From Cellulosimicrobium sp. ES-005 (lineage in GTDB: Bacteria > Actinomycetota > Actinomycetes > Actinomycetales > Cellulomonadaceae): 64,000 nt of DNA. The stretch spans positions 1,860,001-1,924,000 of the forward strand of contig NZ_CP159290.1 of NCBI RefSeq assembly GCF_040448685.1, written 5' to 3'. The position numbers were made by a program, and so were the translations under genes. The notes beneath the pieces were generated by a model, which saw nothing but the letters and a program-made list of their open reading frames with translations, had not been told where the DNA came from and searched no databases. Position 1 is the first letter of the stretch. Each line of letters opens with the position of its first letter. This document shows positions 56,099 to 64,000 of the stretch, piece after piece.

Positions 56099-56955
56099 CC
56101 CGGGAGGCGCGTGCGGAAGATCGCCGTCCCGGGCAGGTAGGCACCGCGCACCGGTCCCCAGCCGCCCCACACCTCGGTGTTGTCGGTGGGCCACTCGGGC
56201 TCGACGACGTCGCGCAGCTCCAGCCCGGCGGCGACCACCTCGCGCACTTGGTCGCCCAGCGTGCGGTGGTACTCGGCGTAGACGACACGGCCGGCGGCGT
56301 CCGTCTCGACGTAGGGACGGCGGTCGAAGTACGAGCGGTTCGCGGTCAGCCCGTGCGCGCTCGGGTCGTCGGGGAACGCCCAGCGTGAGGGGTGCGTGAC
56401 GGAGAACGTCCAGGTGCCGCCCGGTCGGAGCACCCGGGCGACCTCGCGGTGGATCGCGTCGGCGTCGGGGACGAACGGGATCGCGCCGAACGACGTGAAC
56501 GCGGCGTCGAAGCTCCCGTCGGCGAACGGCAGGCGGCGCGCGTCGGCCTGGACGGCGGGCACGCGGATCCCCGTCGCCCGGTCGAGCGCCGCACCCGCGG
56601 CGAGCATGCCCCGGGAGACGTCCGTGGCGACCGCCTGCGCGCCCTGGGCGACGAGCCAGCGCGAGCACTGTGCCGCACCGGCCCCGACCTCGAGGACGCG
56701 GAGGCCGGTCACCTCGCCGAGCAGGCGCGCGTCGCGCTCCCGCAGTCCCTCCGGGCACCAGCAGAAGTCCGCCGCGCCGAGGAACGCCCCGTGCTCGTCG
56801 AGATACTCGGCGGCGTTCGCGTCCCACCACCCGCGCCCGGCGCGGCCACCCTCGGCGGCGGGCACGTCCCGGTAGCCGGCGTCCGCCGTCGGGCCGGGCG
56901 GGGCGACGTCCGGGACCGGGACCTGCGGCGGCACGGGGGCGGGGGTCTGGCTCAT
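56095..56955 (-). CDS. Class I SAM-dependent methyltransferase
   Basis: A Rossmann-fold methyltransferase (286 aa) of the UbiE/small-molecule group. After a Pro-rich ~30-residue start, WWDANAAEYLDEHG introduces the fold, motif I is VLEVGAGAAQCSRWL, followed by ATDVSRGML, the post-I acidic strand and the catalytic-side loop RLPFADGSFDAAFTSFGAIPF and REVARVLRPGG. The C-terminal part (VWGGWGPVRGAYLPGTAIF) is typical of an actinobacterial subgroup with unknown substrate. ATG 56955; two codons upstream ATG is also possible. Converges on polA. Confidence 0.9.
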   Translation of the reverse strand: MSQTPAPVPPQVPVPDVAPPGPTADAGYRDVPAAEGGRAGRGWWDANAAEYLDEHGAFLGAADFCWCPEGLRERDARLLGEVTGLRVLEVGAGAAQCSRWLVAQGAQAVATDVSRGMLAAGAALDRATGIRVPAVQADARRLPFADGSFDAAFTSFGAIPFVPDADAIHREVARVLRPGGTWTFSVTHPSRWAFPDDPSAHGLTANRSYFDRRPYVETDAAGRVVYAEYHRTLGDQVREVVAAGLELRDVVEPEWPTDNTEVWGGWGPVRGAYLPGTAIFRTRLPG

Positions 56956-57183
56956 GCGGCCCATTGTCCCGGGCACCACCGGCCCCGGGCACCGCAGGGC
57001 GCCGCACGGCCCGGACGCGCGGGACCTTGGTCGTCGGCGTGCCCGAGGACCGGGACGGGCCGTGACCCGGGCCGCGGGGTTGACTAGGGTTGAGCGTGAC
57101 GCGGTGCCGCGGAGGTCGGCACCTCCGTCGACGCCGGGCACGCGCGCGAGGACGCGCGACGGGACGACGAGACGGAGGAACAG

Positions 57184-58209
57184 GTGCGCATCGGACTTCT
57201 CACCGGCGGAGGCGACTGCCCCGGCCTGAACGCGGCGATCCGGGCCGTGGTCAAGCAGGGGACGGGGGAGTACGGGCACACCATCATCGGCTTCCGCAAC
57301 GGGTGGCGCGGTGTGGTCGACGGCGACGTGCACCCGCTGGGGCGCCAGGACATCCGCAACGTGCTGCCGGTCGGCGGGACGCTGCTGGGCACCGCGCGGT
57401 TCCACCCGCGCGAGGAGGACGGCAGCATGGACGCCGTGCTCGCGACGGTCGAGGCCGAGCACCTCGACGCCCTGATCTGCATCGGCGGCGACGGCACGCT
57501 GCACGCGGCGAGCCGGGTCGCGGAGGCGGGCGTCAAGATCGTCGCGATCCCCAAGACGATCGACAACGACGTCGAGGGGACGGACCTGTCGATCGGCTTC
57601 CACACGGCGGTGAACATCGCGACCGAGGCCCTCGACCGGGTGCACACGACGGCGGAGAGCCACAACCGCGTCATGGTCGTCGAGGTCATGGGCCGCCACG
57701 CCGGCTGGATCGCCGTCAACGCGGGCATCGCGGGCGGTGCCGAGGTGGTCCTCGCCCCCGAGGAGCCCTTCGACATCGACCAGCTCGTGAAGTTCCTGCG
57801 GCACCGGCACCGGGCGCACGCGAACTTCTCGATCGTCGTCGTCGCGGAGGGCGCGGTCCCGCGCGAGGGGTCGTCGATGGAGTTCACGCAGCAGCTCGGC
57901 CGCTTCGGCGAGATCGTCGCGGGGTCGATCGGCGAGCGCGTGAGCGCGGAGATCGCGGAGCGCACGGGGTTCGACACGCGGCTCACGGTGCTCGGGCACG
58001 TGCAACGCGGCGGGGAGCCGACGCCGACCGACCGCATCCTCGGGAGCCGGTTCGGGGTCGCGGCCGTCGACGCGGTGAGCGCGGGGACGTCGGGCGTGAT
58101 GACGGCGCTGCGGGGCGAGCGCGTCGAGCTCGTGTCGCTGGCCGAGGTCGCGGGCCGGCCCAAGCGTGTCCCGGAGGAGCTGCTGCGCGTCGCGCGCGTG
58201 CTCGCGTGA
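57184..58209 (+). CDS. pfkA: 6-phosphofructokinase
   Basis: Phosphorylates fructose-6-phosphate in glycolysis (341 aa). Substrate-site motifs: LTGGGDCPGLNAAIRAVV, GGDGTLHAA, PKTIDNDVEGTD, MGRHAGWIAVNAG and LGHVQRGGEPTPTDR. The GGDGT (Gly) at the phosphate-donor site, in place of GGDDT, argues for ATP rather than pyrophosphate, while Lys in PKTIDND is shared with both group-III ATP enzymes and PPi enzymes; ATP use is likely but not certain. GTG 57184 has GGAGGA five bases upstream. Monocistronic, 212 bases before rpsA. Confidence 0.95.
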   Translation: MRIGLLTGGGDCPGLNAAIRAVVKQGTGEYGHTIIGFRNGWRGVVDGDVHPLGRQDIRNVLPVGGTLLGTARFHPREEDGSMDAVLATVEAEHLDALICIGGDGTLHAASRVAEAGVKIVAIPKTIDNDVEGTDLSIGFHTAVNIATEALDRVHTTAESHNRVMVVEVMGRHAGWIAVNAGIAGGAEVVLAPEEPFDIDQLVKFLRHRHRAHANFSIVVVAEGAVPREGSSMEFTQQLGRFGEIVAGSIGERVSAEIAERTGFDTRLTVLGHVQRGGEPTPTDRILGSRFGVAAVDAVSAGTSGVMTALRGERVELVSLAEVAGRPKRVPEELLRVARVLA

Positions 58210-58421
58210 GCGCCCCGGGTGCGACCGGGCGGGGGCGGTGCCGCGCACCGGCGTCGCGTTGACCGCCGGGGTGACACCCGGATAAGGTGGACGGCGGTGC
58301 GTTGCGCCTGCCTTCGTCCCGGACCACGACGCCCACCATGACGTCACCGGGTCAGCGGCAGCGGCGCGCCGAGAACCCTACCCGCTCGACTACACCTGTC
58401 CGCATCGGAGCATCGAACTCA

Positions 58422-59903
58422 ATGACCATCTCTACCCCCGCGAAGTCCGCACCCCAGGTTGCCGTCAACGACATCGGCACCGAGGAGGACTTCCTCGCCG
58501 CCGTTGACGCGACCATCAAGTACTTCAACGACGGCGACATCGTCGAAGGCACGATCGTCAAGGTGGACCGCGACGAGGTCCTCCTCGACATCGGCTACAA
58601 GACCGAGGGCGTCATCCCCTCCCGCGAGCTGTCCATCAAGCACGACGTGGACCCCGGTGAGGTCGTCAACGTCGGCGACGCGGTCGAGGCCCTCGTCCTC
58701 CAGAAGGAGGACAAGGAAGGCCGTCTGATCCTGTCCAAGAAGCGCGCCCAGTACGAGCGCGCCTGGGGCACGATCGAGAAGATCAAGGAGGAGGACGGCG
58801 TCGTCACCGGCACCGTCATCGAGGTCGTCAAGGGTGGTCTCATCCTCGACATCGGCCTCCGTGGCTTCCTCCCGGCCTCCCTGGTGGAGATGCGTCGCGT
58901 CCGCGACCTCCAGCCGTACGTCGGCAAGGAGATCGAGGCGAAGATCATCGAGCTCGACAAGAACCGCAACAACGTCGTCCTCTCGCGCCGCGCCTGGCTC
59001 GAGCAGACGCAGTCCGAGGTCCGCTCCACCTTCCTGCAGACGCTGCAGAAGGGCCAGGTGCGCCCCGGTGTCGTCTCCTCGATCGTCAACTTCGGTGCGT
59101 TCGTGGACCTCGGCGGCGTCGACGGCCTCGTGCACGTCTCCGAGCTGTCCTGGAAGCACATCGACCACCCGTCCGAGGTCGTCGAGGTCGGCCAGGAGGT
59201 CACGGTCGAGGTCCTGGACGTCGACTTCGACCGCGAGCGCGTCTCGCTGTCGCTGAAGGCGACGCAGGAGGACCCGTGGCAGACGTTCGCCCGGACCCAC
59301 GCGATCGGTCAGGTCGTCCCGGGCAAGGTCACCAAGCTCGTCCCGTTCGGTGCGTTCGTGCGCGTCGAGGACGGCATCGAGGGCCTCGTGCACATCTCGG
59401 AGCTGGCCGTGCGCCACGTCGAGCTGCCGGAGCAGGTCGTCAACGTCGGTGACGAGGTCTTCGTCAAGGTCATCGACATCGACCTCGAGCGCCGCCGCAT
59501 CTCGCTGTCGCTCAAGCAGGCCAACGAGGGCGTGGACCCGGAGTCGGACGACTTCGACCCCGCGCTCTACGGCATGGCCGCCGAGTACGACGAGCAGGGG
59601 AACTACAAGTACCCCGAGGGCTTCGACCCGGAGACCAACGAGTGGCTCGAGGGCTTCGAGGCGCAGCGCGAGGCCTGGGAGGCGGAGTACGCCAAGGCGC
59701 ACGAGCGCTGGGAGGCGCACCGCAAGCAGGTCGCCGAGGCCGTCAAGGCCGACTTCGACGCCGCGTCGGGCGACTCGGGCTCCTCGAGCTCGTCGTCCTC
59801 GAGCAGCACGTCCTACTCGTCGGCCCCGGCCGCCGAGGCCACGGGCACGCTCGCGTCGGACGAGGCGCTCGCCGCGCTCCGCGAGAAGCTCACGGGCAAC
59901 TGA
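58422..59903 (+). CDS. rpsA: 30S ribosomal protein S1
   Basis: mRNA-binding ribosomal protein (493 aa) with four S1 domains at roughly residues 35-105, 120-190, 205-280 and 290-365, each with the KGxVxxxxxFGAFVxL-type pattern (for example VVSSIVNFGAFVDLGGVDG). The C-terminal region is acidic and then a Ser-rich run ([19 protein letters not shown]), as usual in actinobacterial S1. No clear Shine-Dalgarno precedes ATG 58422 within the ~135-base leader starting after TAAGGT near 58283; autogenous control by S1 on its own leader, known in E. coli, would fit. The strong hairpin at 59942-59981 ends the unit. Confidence 0.97.
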   Translation: MTISTPAKSAPQVAVNDIGTEEDFLAAVDATIKYFNDGDIVEGTIVKVDRDEVLLDIGYKTEGVIPSRELSIKHDVDPGEVVNVGDAVEALVLQKEDKEGRLILSKKRAQYERAWGTIEKIKEEDGVVTGTVIEVVKGGLILDIGLRGFLPASLVEMRRVRDLQPYVGKEIEAKIIELDKNRNNVVLSRRAWLEQTQSEVRSTFLQTLQKGQVRPGVVSSIVNFGAFVDLGGVDGLVHVSELSWKHIDHPSEVVEVGQEVTVEVLDVDFDRERVSLSLKATQEDPWQTFARTHAIGQVVPGKVTKLVPFGAFVRVEDGIEGLVHISELAVRHVELPEQVVNVGDEVFVKVIDIDLERRRISLSLKQANEGVDPESDDFDPALYGMAAEYDEQGNYKYPEGFDPETNEWLEGFEAQREAWEAEYAKAHERWEAHRKQVAEAVKADFDAASGDSGSSSSSSSSSTSYSSAPAAEATGTLASDEALAALREKLTGN

Positions 59904-59941
59904 CCCGGCCGGCGGCCCCGCGCGGGACGCCACGCTGAGCA

Positions 59942-59981
59942 GACGAAGGCCCGCCACCCCTCGGGGTGGCGGGCCTTCGTC
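59942..59981 (+). terminator. Strong terminator after rpsA
   Basis: A nearly perfect hairpin: 59942-59960 pairs with 59963-59981 (17-19 bp, inner loop about four bases), with AAGGCCCGCCACCCC on the left arm. It follows rpsA by ~40 bases and is the clearest terminator in the window. Confidence 0.85.
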
Positions 59982-60102
59982 GTGCCCGGCACGTGCCCTG
60001 GCGCTCACAGCGCCGACCAGGTGGTCCTGGTCCGTCAGCGGCCGCGGACGAGCCGGGACCGCCTGGTCGACGGGCCGGGACCACCTGCTCGGCGGTCGGC
60101 CG

Positions 60103-62070
60103 TCAGGCGGTCGCCGTCGCCGGCTCGGGGGCCGTGGCAGCGGCCAGGACTGTGCTCGGTTCGCTGCCCGACGGCGCGGGTGAGTCGGCGAACTGCGTCC
60201 GGTAGAGCGCGGCGTAGCGGCCGCCGCGCGCGAGGAGCTCGGCGTGCGTGCCCGTCTCGACGACGCGGCCGGCGTCGAGGACGACGATGAGGTCGGCCTC
60301 CCGGACGGTCGAGAGCCGGTGCGCGATGACGAGCGACGTGCGCCCGCGCAGCGCCTCGGCGAGGGCCGCCTGGACCGCGGCCTCGGAGTCCGAGTCGAGG
60401 TGCGCCGTCGCCTCGTCGAGGACGACGAGCTGCGGGGCCTTGAGGAACACCCGGGCGATCGCGAGCCGCTGCCGCTCGCCGCCGGACATCCGGTAGCCGC
60501 GGTCGCCGACGACGGTGTCCATGCCGGACGGCAGGGCGGCGACGACGTCCCACACGTGCGCGCGGCGCAGCGCGGACTCGAGCTCGGCGTCCGTCGCGTC
60601 CGGCTTGGCGTACCGGAGGTTCTCGGCGATCGAGTCGTGGAAGAGGTGCGCCTCCTGCGTGACCACGCCGACGGCGTCGTGCAGGCTCTCCTGCGTGACG
60701 TCGCGCAGGTCGCGCCCGGCGATCCGCACGTGCCCGGAGGTCGGGTCGTACATGCGCGTGACGAGCTGCGACACGGTCGTCTTGCCTGCGCCGGACGAGC
60801 CGACGAGAGCGACCATCGCCCCCGCGGGGACCGAGAAGGTGACGTCGCGCAGGGTGTCGGTCGTGGGGTCGGTCCCCTCGACGGCGACGGACTCGAGCGA
60901 GGCGAGGGAGACCTCCGACGCGCTGGGGTAGCGGAACGTCACGCCGTCGAGCTCGAGGCTCGCCCCGTGCCGCTCGACGTCGTCGGCGAGGTCGTCGGCA
61001 TCGGGTGCGTCGGTGACGGTGGGCTCGAGGTCGAGCACCTCGAGCACGCGCTCGAAGCTCACGAGCGCGGTCATGACGTCGACCTGGACGTTGGACATCG
61101 CGGTGAGCGGGCCGTAGAGGCGCCCGAGGTAGGCGGTGAGCGCGACGACGGTGCCGACCGTCAGCGTGCCCGAGATCGCCATGACGCCGCCGAGCCCGTA
61201 GACGATGGCGACGGCGACCGACGCGACGACGGTGAGGCCGACGCGGAAGACCGTGCCGTACATGGCCTGCTTCACGCCGATGTCACGGACGCGGCCGGCC
61301 TGGGCGGCGAACCGGGACGACTCGCGGGCCGGGTCGCCGAAGACCTTGACGAGGTGGGCGCCCGCGACGTTGAACCGCTCGTTCATGGTCTGCGCGGCCT
61401 CGGCGTTGAGCTCGTAGCTCTCGCGCGTGATCGCGGCGAGGCGCTTGCCGACCCAGCGGGCCGGGAGCACGAACGCGGGCAGCAGGGTCAGGGCGAGGAG
61501 CGTGAGCTGCCAGGACATGGAGAGCATCGCGGCGAGGACGAACACGACGGTGAGGAGGTTCGAGAAGACGTTCGAGAGCGTCGACGTGAACGCCTGCTGC
61601 GCGCCGAGGACGTCGCCGTTGAGGCGCTGCACGAGCGCACCGGTCCGGGTGCGGCTGAAGAAGGCGAGCGGCATGCGCTGCACGTGGTCGAAGACGGCCG
61701 TGCGCAGGTCGACGATGAGGCCCTCGCCGATGCGCGAGGAGAACCAGCGCTGGGCGACCCCGAGCGCGCCCGAGAGCACCGCCAGCCCGGCGGCGACGAG
61801 CGAGAGCGCGACGACGACGCCGACGTCGCCTGCCGTGATGCCGTCGTCGATGATGCGCTGGAACAGCAGCGGCGTGGCCGCGCCCGCCGCGGCGTCGACC
61901 GAGATGAGCACGAGGAACGCCGCGAGCTGGCGCCGGTAGGGCCGGGCGAACGTGAGGACGCGTCGGATCGTGCCGCGGTGCAGCCGACGGGACGCGACGG
62001 AGGAGTCCTGGCGGAACGAGCGCATGCCGCGCCCGCCGCCGGAGCCGGGGAGGGGTGAGGGGAAAGACAT
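60103..62070 (-). CDS. ABC exporter, fused membrane and ATPase domains
   Basis: Type-IV ABC exporter half-transporter, probably a homodimer (655 aa). Six transmembrane helices (~40-330) and a nucleotide-binding domain with fully canonical Walker A GSSGAGKTT, signature [13 protein letters not shown], Walker B LVVLDEATAHLD and H-loop IAHRLSTV. Drug, peptide or lipid export is likely. Start ATG 62070 has AGGAGG four bases upstream; a farther upstream ATG adds only low-complexity residues. It is divergent from a MarR-family gene, with a palindromic AT-rich site between, so export is probably induced when the repressor binds a ligand. Confidence 0.93.
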   Translation of the reverse strand: MSFPSPLPGSGGGRGMRSFRQDSSVASRRLHRGTIRRVLTFARPYRRQLAAFLVLISVDAAAGAATPLLFQRIIDDGITAGDVGVVVALSLVAAGLAVLSGALGVAQRWFSSRIGEGLIVDLRTAVFDHVQRMPLAFFSRTRTGALVQRLNGDVLGAQQAFTSTLSNVFSNLLTVVFVLAAMLSMSWQLTLLALTLLPAFVLPARWVGKRLAAITRESYELNAEAAQTMNERFNVAGAHLVKVFGDPARESSRFAAQAGRVRDIGVKQAMYGTVFRVGLTVVASVAVAIVYGLGGVMAISGTLTVGTVVALTAYLGRLYGPLTAMSNVQVDVMTALVSFERVLEVLDLEPTVTDAPDADDLADDVERHGASLELDGVTFRYPSASEVSLASLESVAVEGTDPTTDTLRDVTFSVPAGAMVALVGSSGAGKTTVSQLVTRMYDPTSGHVRIAGRDLRDVTQESLHDAVGVVTQEAHLFHDSIAENLRYAKPDATDAELESALRRAHVWDVVAALPSGMDTVVGDRGYRMSGGERQRLAIARVFLKAPQLVVLDEATAHLDSDSEAAVQAALAEALRGRTSLVIAHRLSTVREADLIVVLDAGRVVETGTHAELLARGGRYAALYRTQFADSPAPSGSEPSTVLAAATAPEPATATA

Positions 62071-62170
62071 GGGGCCTCCTGGGTGGGGGAGGGGCGGCGC
62101 GGTCGTCCGCGGCGGCATGGTCGTCCGCGGCGGCGGGCGCGGTCGTGCGACCGCTCGCGCGACAGCGGTA

Positions 62171-62192
62171 GTGAGTTTAACTCACAATGAGT
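62171..62192. promoter_or_regulatory. Palindromic operator between ABC exporter and marR
   Basis: GTGAGTT-T-AACTCAC (62171-62185) is a perfect 7-bp inverted repeat, and the overlapping ACTCA-CAA-TGAGT (62180-62192) is a second, giving three TGAGT half-sites. It is the most AT-rich spot of the region, 41 bases before the MarR start and ~100 before the exporter start: a typical MarR operator position. Confidence 0.75.
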
Positions 62193-62232
62193 GTGCTCCA
62201 CAAGACCCCGTCCGCCGGGTACGCTCGGCCTC

Positions 62233-62775
62233 GTGACGAGCGATGCGAGCGCGCGCCCCGCACGGGGCGCGGTGGGCGGCCCGATCTCCACGGACGAGGC
62301 GGGCGAGTTCCTCTCGCTCCTGCACGCGGCGCTCCGGAGCGTGCGCCGTGAGGCGAGCGAGCGCGCCGAGCCCGCCGGGACGACCCCCGGCCAGTACCGG
62401 ATGCTGCGCTTCCTCGCCCGCTGCGACGAGCCCTGTCGGCTCGGCGCGGTCGCGTCCGCGCTGGACGTCGCGCCCCGGTCGGTGACGTCCAAGGTGGACG
62501 ACGCCGAACGGGCCGGGCTCGTCCGGCGCACCCCCGACCCGCACGACCGGAGGGCGACGCTCGTCGCGCTCACCCCGCGGGGGCGGGAGGTCGTCGCGCA
62601 GGTGGGAGCGGAGCGGTCGTCGAGCGCCGGGACGCTCCTCGCGCGCCTCGACGCCGCCGAGCGCGCCGAGCTCCTGCGGCTCCTGCGCGCCGTCGCGGGC
62701 GAGCGACCGGACGGTGCGCACGTCGGCGACCGACCGGAGGTCGGCTCGGGCGAGCAGTCGGGCGCGCACGGCTGA
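62233..62775 (+). CDS. MarR-family transcriptional regulator
   Basis: Winged-helix repressor (180 aa). The DNA-binding region is GTTPGQYRMLRFLARCDEP...LGAVASALDVAPRSVTSKVDDAERAGLV, followed by the wing RRTPDPHDRRATLVALTPRG and the C-terminal dimerisation helices. GTG 62233 is leaderless after TACGCT (62220-62225); that -10 lies beyond the operator, so binding would affect its own transcription and that of the divergent exporter. The ligand is unknown. Ends 62 bases before coaE, which has its own promoter. Confidence 0.92.
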   Translation: MTSDASARPARGAVGGPISTDEAGEFLSLLHAALRSVRREASERAEPAGTTPGQYRMLRFLARCDEPCRLGAVASALDVAPRSVTSKVDDAERAGLVRRTPDPHDRRATLVALTPRGREVVAQVGAERSSSAGTLLARLDAAERAELLRLLRAVAGERPDGAHVGDRPEVGSGEQSGAHG

Positions 62776-62837
62776 GCCGCTCCGCGTGGTCGACCGTCCC
62801 GGCGCGAGGACGCCCACCGGCTGGCAGGATGGGGCGC

Positions 62838-63479
62838 ATGTTTCGCATCGGCCTGACCGGAGGAATCGCGGCGGGGAAGTCCGTCGCGCTCGCACGCTTC
62901 GCCGAGCTCGGCGCCGTCGTCGTGGACTACGACGCGCTCTCGCGCGACGCGGTGGCGCCCGGGACGGTCGGCCTCGACGAGGTCGTCGAGGCGTTCGGGC
63001 CGGACGTCCTGGACGACGACGGCGCGCTCGACCGGGCCGCGCTCGGTCGGGTCGTGTTCGGCGACGCCGCCGCGCGCGAGCGTCTCAACGCGATCGTCCA
63101 CCCGGAGGTGCGTCGGCTCGCGGCCGAGCGCGAGGCGGCCGCCGGTGCGGCCGACCCCCGGGCCGTCGTCGTGCACGACATCCCGCTCCTCGTCGAGACG
63201 GGCGACCCCGCCCGGTTCCACTGCGTCGTGGTCGTGCACACGCCCGTGGACGTGCGGGTGAGCCGGCTCGTCGAGGGACGCGGGCTGACCGAGGACGAGG
63301 CCCTCGCCCGCGTCGCCGCCCAGGCCGACGACGCGTCGCGCCTCGCCGCGGCGGACGTGACCCTCGACGGGTCCGGCTCCCCGGAGGCGCTGCGCGTGCA
63401 GGTCGACGAGCTCTGGGCGCGCGTGCGCGCGGAGGTCGACGCCGAGGTCCAGGCCGAGATCGAGGAGCACGAGGCGTGA
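62838..63479 (+). CDS. coaE: Dephospho-CoA kinase
   Basis: Last step of coenzyme A synthesis, phosphorylation of the 3'-OH of dephospho-CoA (213 aa). P-loop GLTGGIAAGKSVALARF near the N-terminus, the DYDALSRDAVAPGT substrate segment, IVHPEVRRLA and VVVHDIPLLVETG are all present. It is the single-domain enzyme, without the C-terminal UPF0157 domain of mycobacterial CoaE. Start ATG 62838 follows CAGGAT (62825-62830) and is leaderless; an ATG at 62829 overlaps that box. The stop overlaps the next gene (GTGA). Confidence 0.95.
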   Translation: MFRIGLTGGIAAGKSVALARFAELGAVVVDYDALSRDAVAPGTVGLDEVVEAFGPDVLDDDGALDRAALGRVVFGDAAARERLNAIVHPEVRRLAAEREAAAGAADPRAVVVHDIPLLVETGDPARFHCVVVVHTPVDVRVSRLVEGRGLTEDEALARVAAQADDASRLAAADVTLDGSGSPEALRVQVDELWARVRAEVDAEVQAEIEEHEA

Positions 63480-64000
63480 CGGTCGTCGTCAGCGGGTTCG
63501 AGCCGTTCGACGGTGCCGTCGAGAACCCGTCGTGGGAGACCGCGGCGCGGCTCGCCGAGCGCGGGGAGGCGCTCGTCGGCGACCGGGTCGTCGCCGTCCG
63601 GCTCCCCGTGACGTTCGCCGGGGCGTGGCCGGTGCTCGACGCCGCGATCCGCGAGCACGACCCCGAGGTCGTCGTGGCGCTCGGCCTGGCGGGAGGTGCG
63701 TCGGGCGTGCGCCTCGAACGGGTCGCGGTCAACGTGCGCGACGCCCGGATCCCCGACAACGCGGGCGCGCAGCCCGTCGACCTGCCCGTCGCCGAGGGCG
63801 GGCCGGTCGGGTACTGGTCGACGCTCCCGCTCAAGGCGTCGCTCGCGGCGATCCGCGCGACGGGTGTTCCGGTGGCGGTGTCGAGCACCGCGGGGACCTA
63901 TGTGTGCAACGACGTCTTCTACGCCCTCATGCATCACTGGGGTGCCGGGCCGGGTCGGCGCGCCGGCTTCGTCCACGTCCCCGGGGCCGACGTCGTCCCG
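63476..64000 (+). CDS. pcp: Pyroglutamyl-peptidase I (3' end outside window)
   Basis: Cysteine peptidase of family C15 that removes N-terminal pyroglutamate. The 175 codons visible run off the right edge. GFEPFDG follows the GTG start; catalytic triad Glu81 (VRLERVAVNVRD), Cys144 (STAGTYVCND) and His167 (GFVHVPG) are all present, with LGLAGGASGV and ARIPDNAG as supporting family stretches. The start overlaps the coaE stop by four bases, so the two are cotranslated. Only the C-terminal ~35-45 residues should be missing. Confidence 0.93.
   Translation, partial: MTVVVSGFEPFDGAVENPSWETAARLAERGEALVGDRVVAVRLPVTFAGAWPVLDAAIREHDPEVVVALGLAGGASGVRLERVAVNVRDARIPDNAGAQPVDLPVAEGGPVGYWSTLPLKASLAAIRATGVPVAVSSTAGTYVCNDVFYALMHHWGAGPGRRAGFVHVPGADVVP

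Overview
This window is a stretch of ordinary chromosome from a very GC-rich actinobacterium. GTG starts, third positions that are almost always G or C, and a Pup-proteasome cluster, mycothiol ligase MshC, DUF5703, HGxxPAAW and ANTAR-regulator genes all point there. The gene content and style look most like Micrococcales such as Cellulomonas or Cellulosimicrobium; that placement is inference. There is no rRNA, insertion sequence, CRISPR array, integrase or prophage. About 57 protein genes and one tRNA-like gene fill nearly all of the sequence. Many genes appear leaderless: a TAnnnT -10 box lies 6-8 bases before the start codon, and this decided many of my starts.

Region by region. 1-12.3 kb: end of alanine dehydrogenase, a GNAT acetyltransferase, an M3 oligopeptidase, a tandem repeat ending in a long palindrome, a NarL-type two-component system, a membrane protein and a multicopper oxidase that share a promoter module, an M20 peptidase, a fructosamine kinase and small proteins. 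12.3-20.8 kb: undecaprenyl-diphosphatase UppP (with PHO-box-like repeats upstream), CorA, MshC, a PAC2 protein, HAD and aminoglycoside-phosphotransferase-like enzymes, a site-2-type protease and TrmI. 20.9-27.9 kb: the complete pupylation-proteasome system in the order arc/mpa, dop, pup, prcB, prcA, pafA. 27.9-42.2 kb: an FKBP lipoprotein, hisF, a heterodimeric ABC exporter, hisI, trpE, small membrane proteins, trpC, trpB, trpA and lgt. 42.3-49.9 kb: glutamate synthase gltBD and pyruvate kinase. 50.2-51.1 kb: an RlaP-like nucleotidyltransferase facing an unusual tRNA. 51.3-64 kb: a PdtaR-like ANTAR regulator, an acetyltransferase, a thioesterase, polA, a methyltransferase, pfkA, rpsA, an ABC exporter divergent from its probable MarR repressor, coaE, and a pyroglutamyl peptidase cut by the window end.

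The gene order trpE-trpCBA-lgt-pyk-ANTAR regulator-polA-rpsA-coaE follows the Mycobacterium tuberculosis Rv1609-Rv1631 order, and the mshC/PAC2/trmI/proteasome block resembles Rv2097c-Rv2130c. Most of the window is therefore conserved backbone. The most interesting non-backbone signals are: a class-I-sized tRNA with a CAA (leucine) anticodon beside an RNA-repair-type nucleotidyltransferase; the tandem GGTACC repeat with its 38-bp palindrome; a promoter module repeated around the two-component system and copper oxidase; the degenerate/canonical ATP-site pair of the exporter inserted in the his-trp cluster; and a short AT-rich MarR operator.
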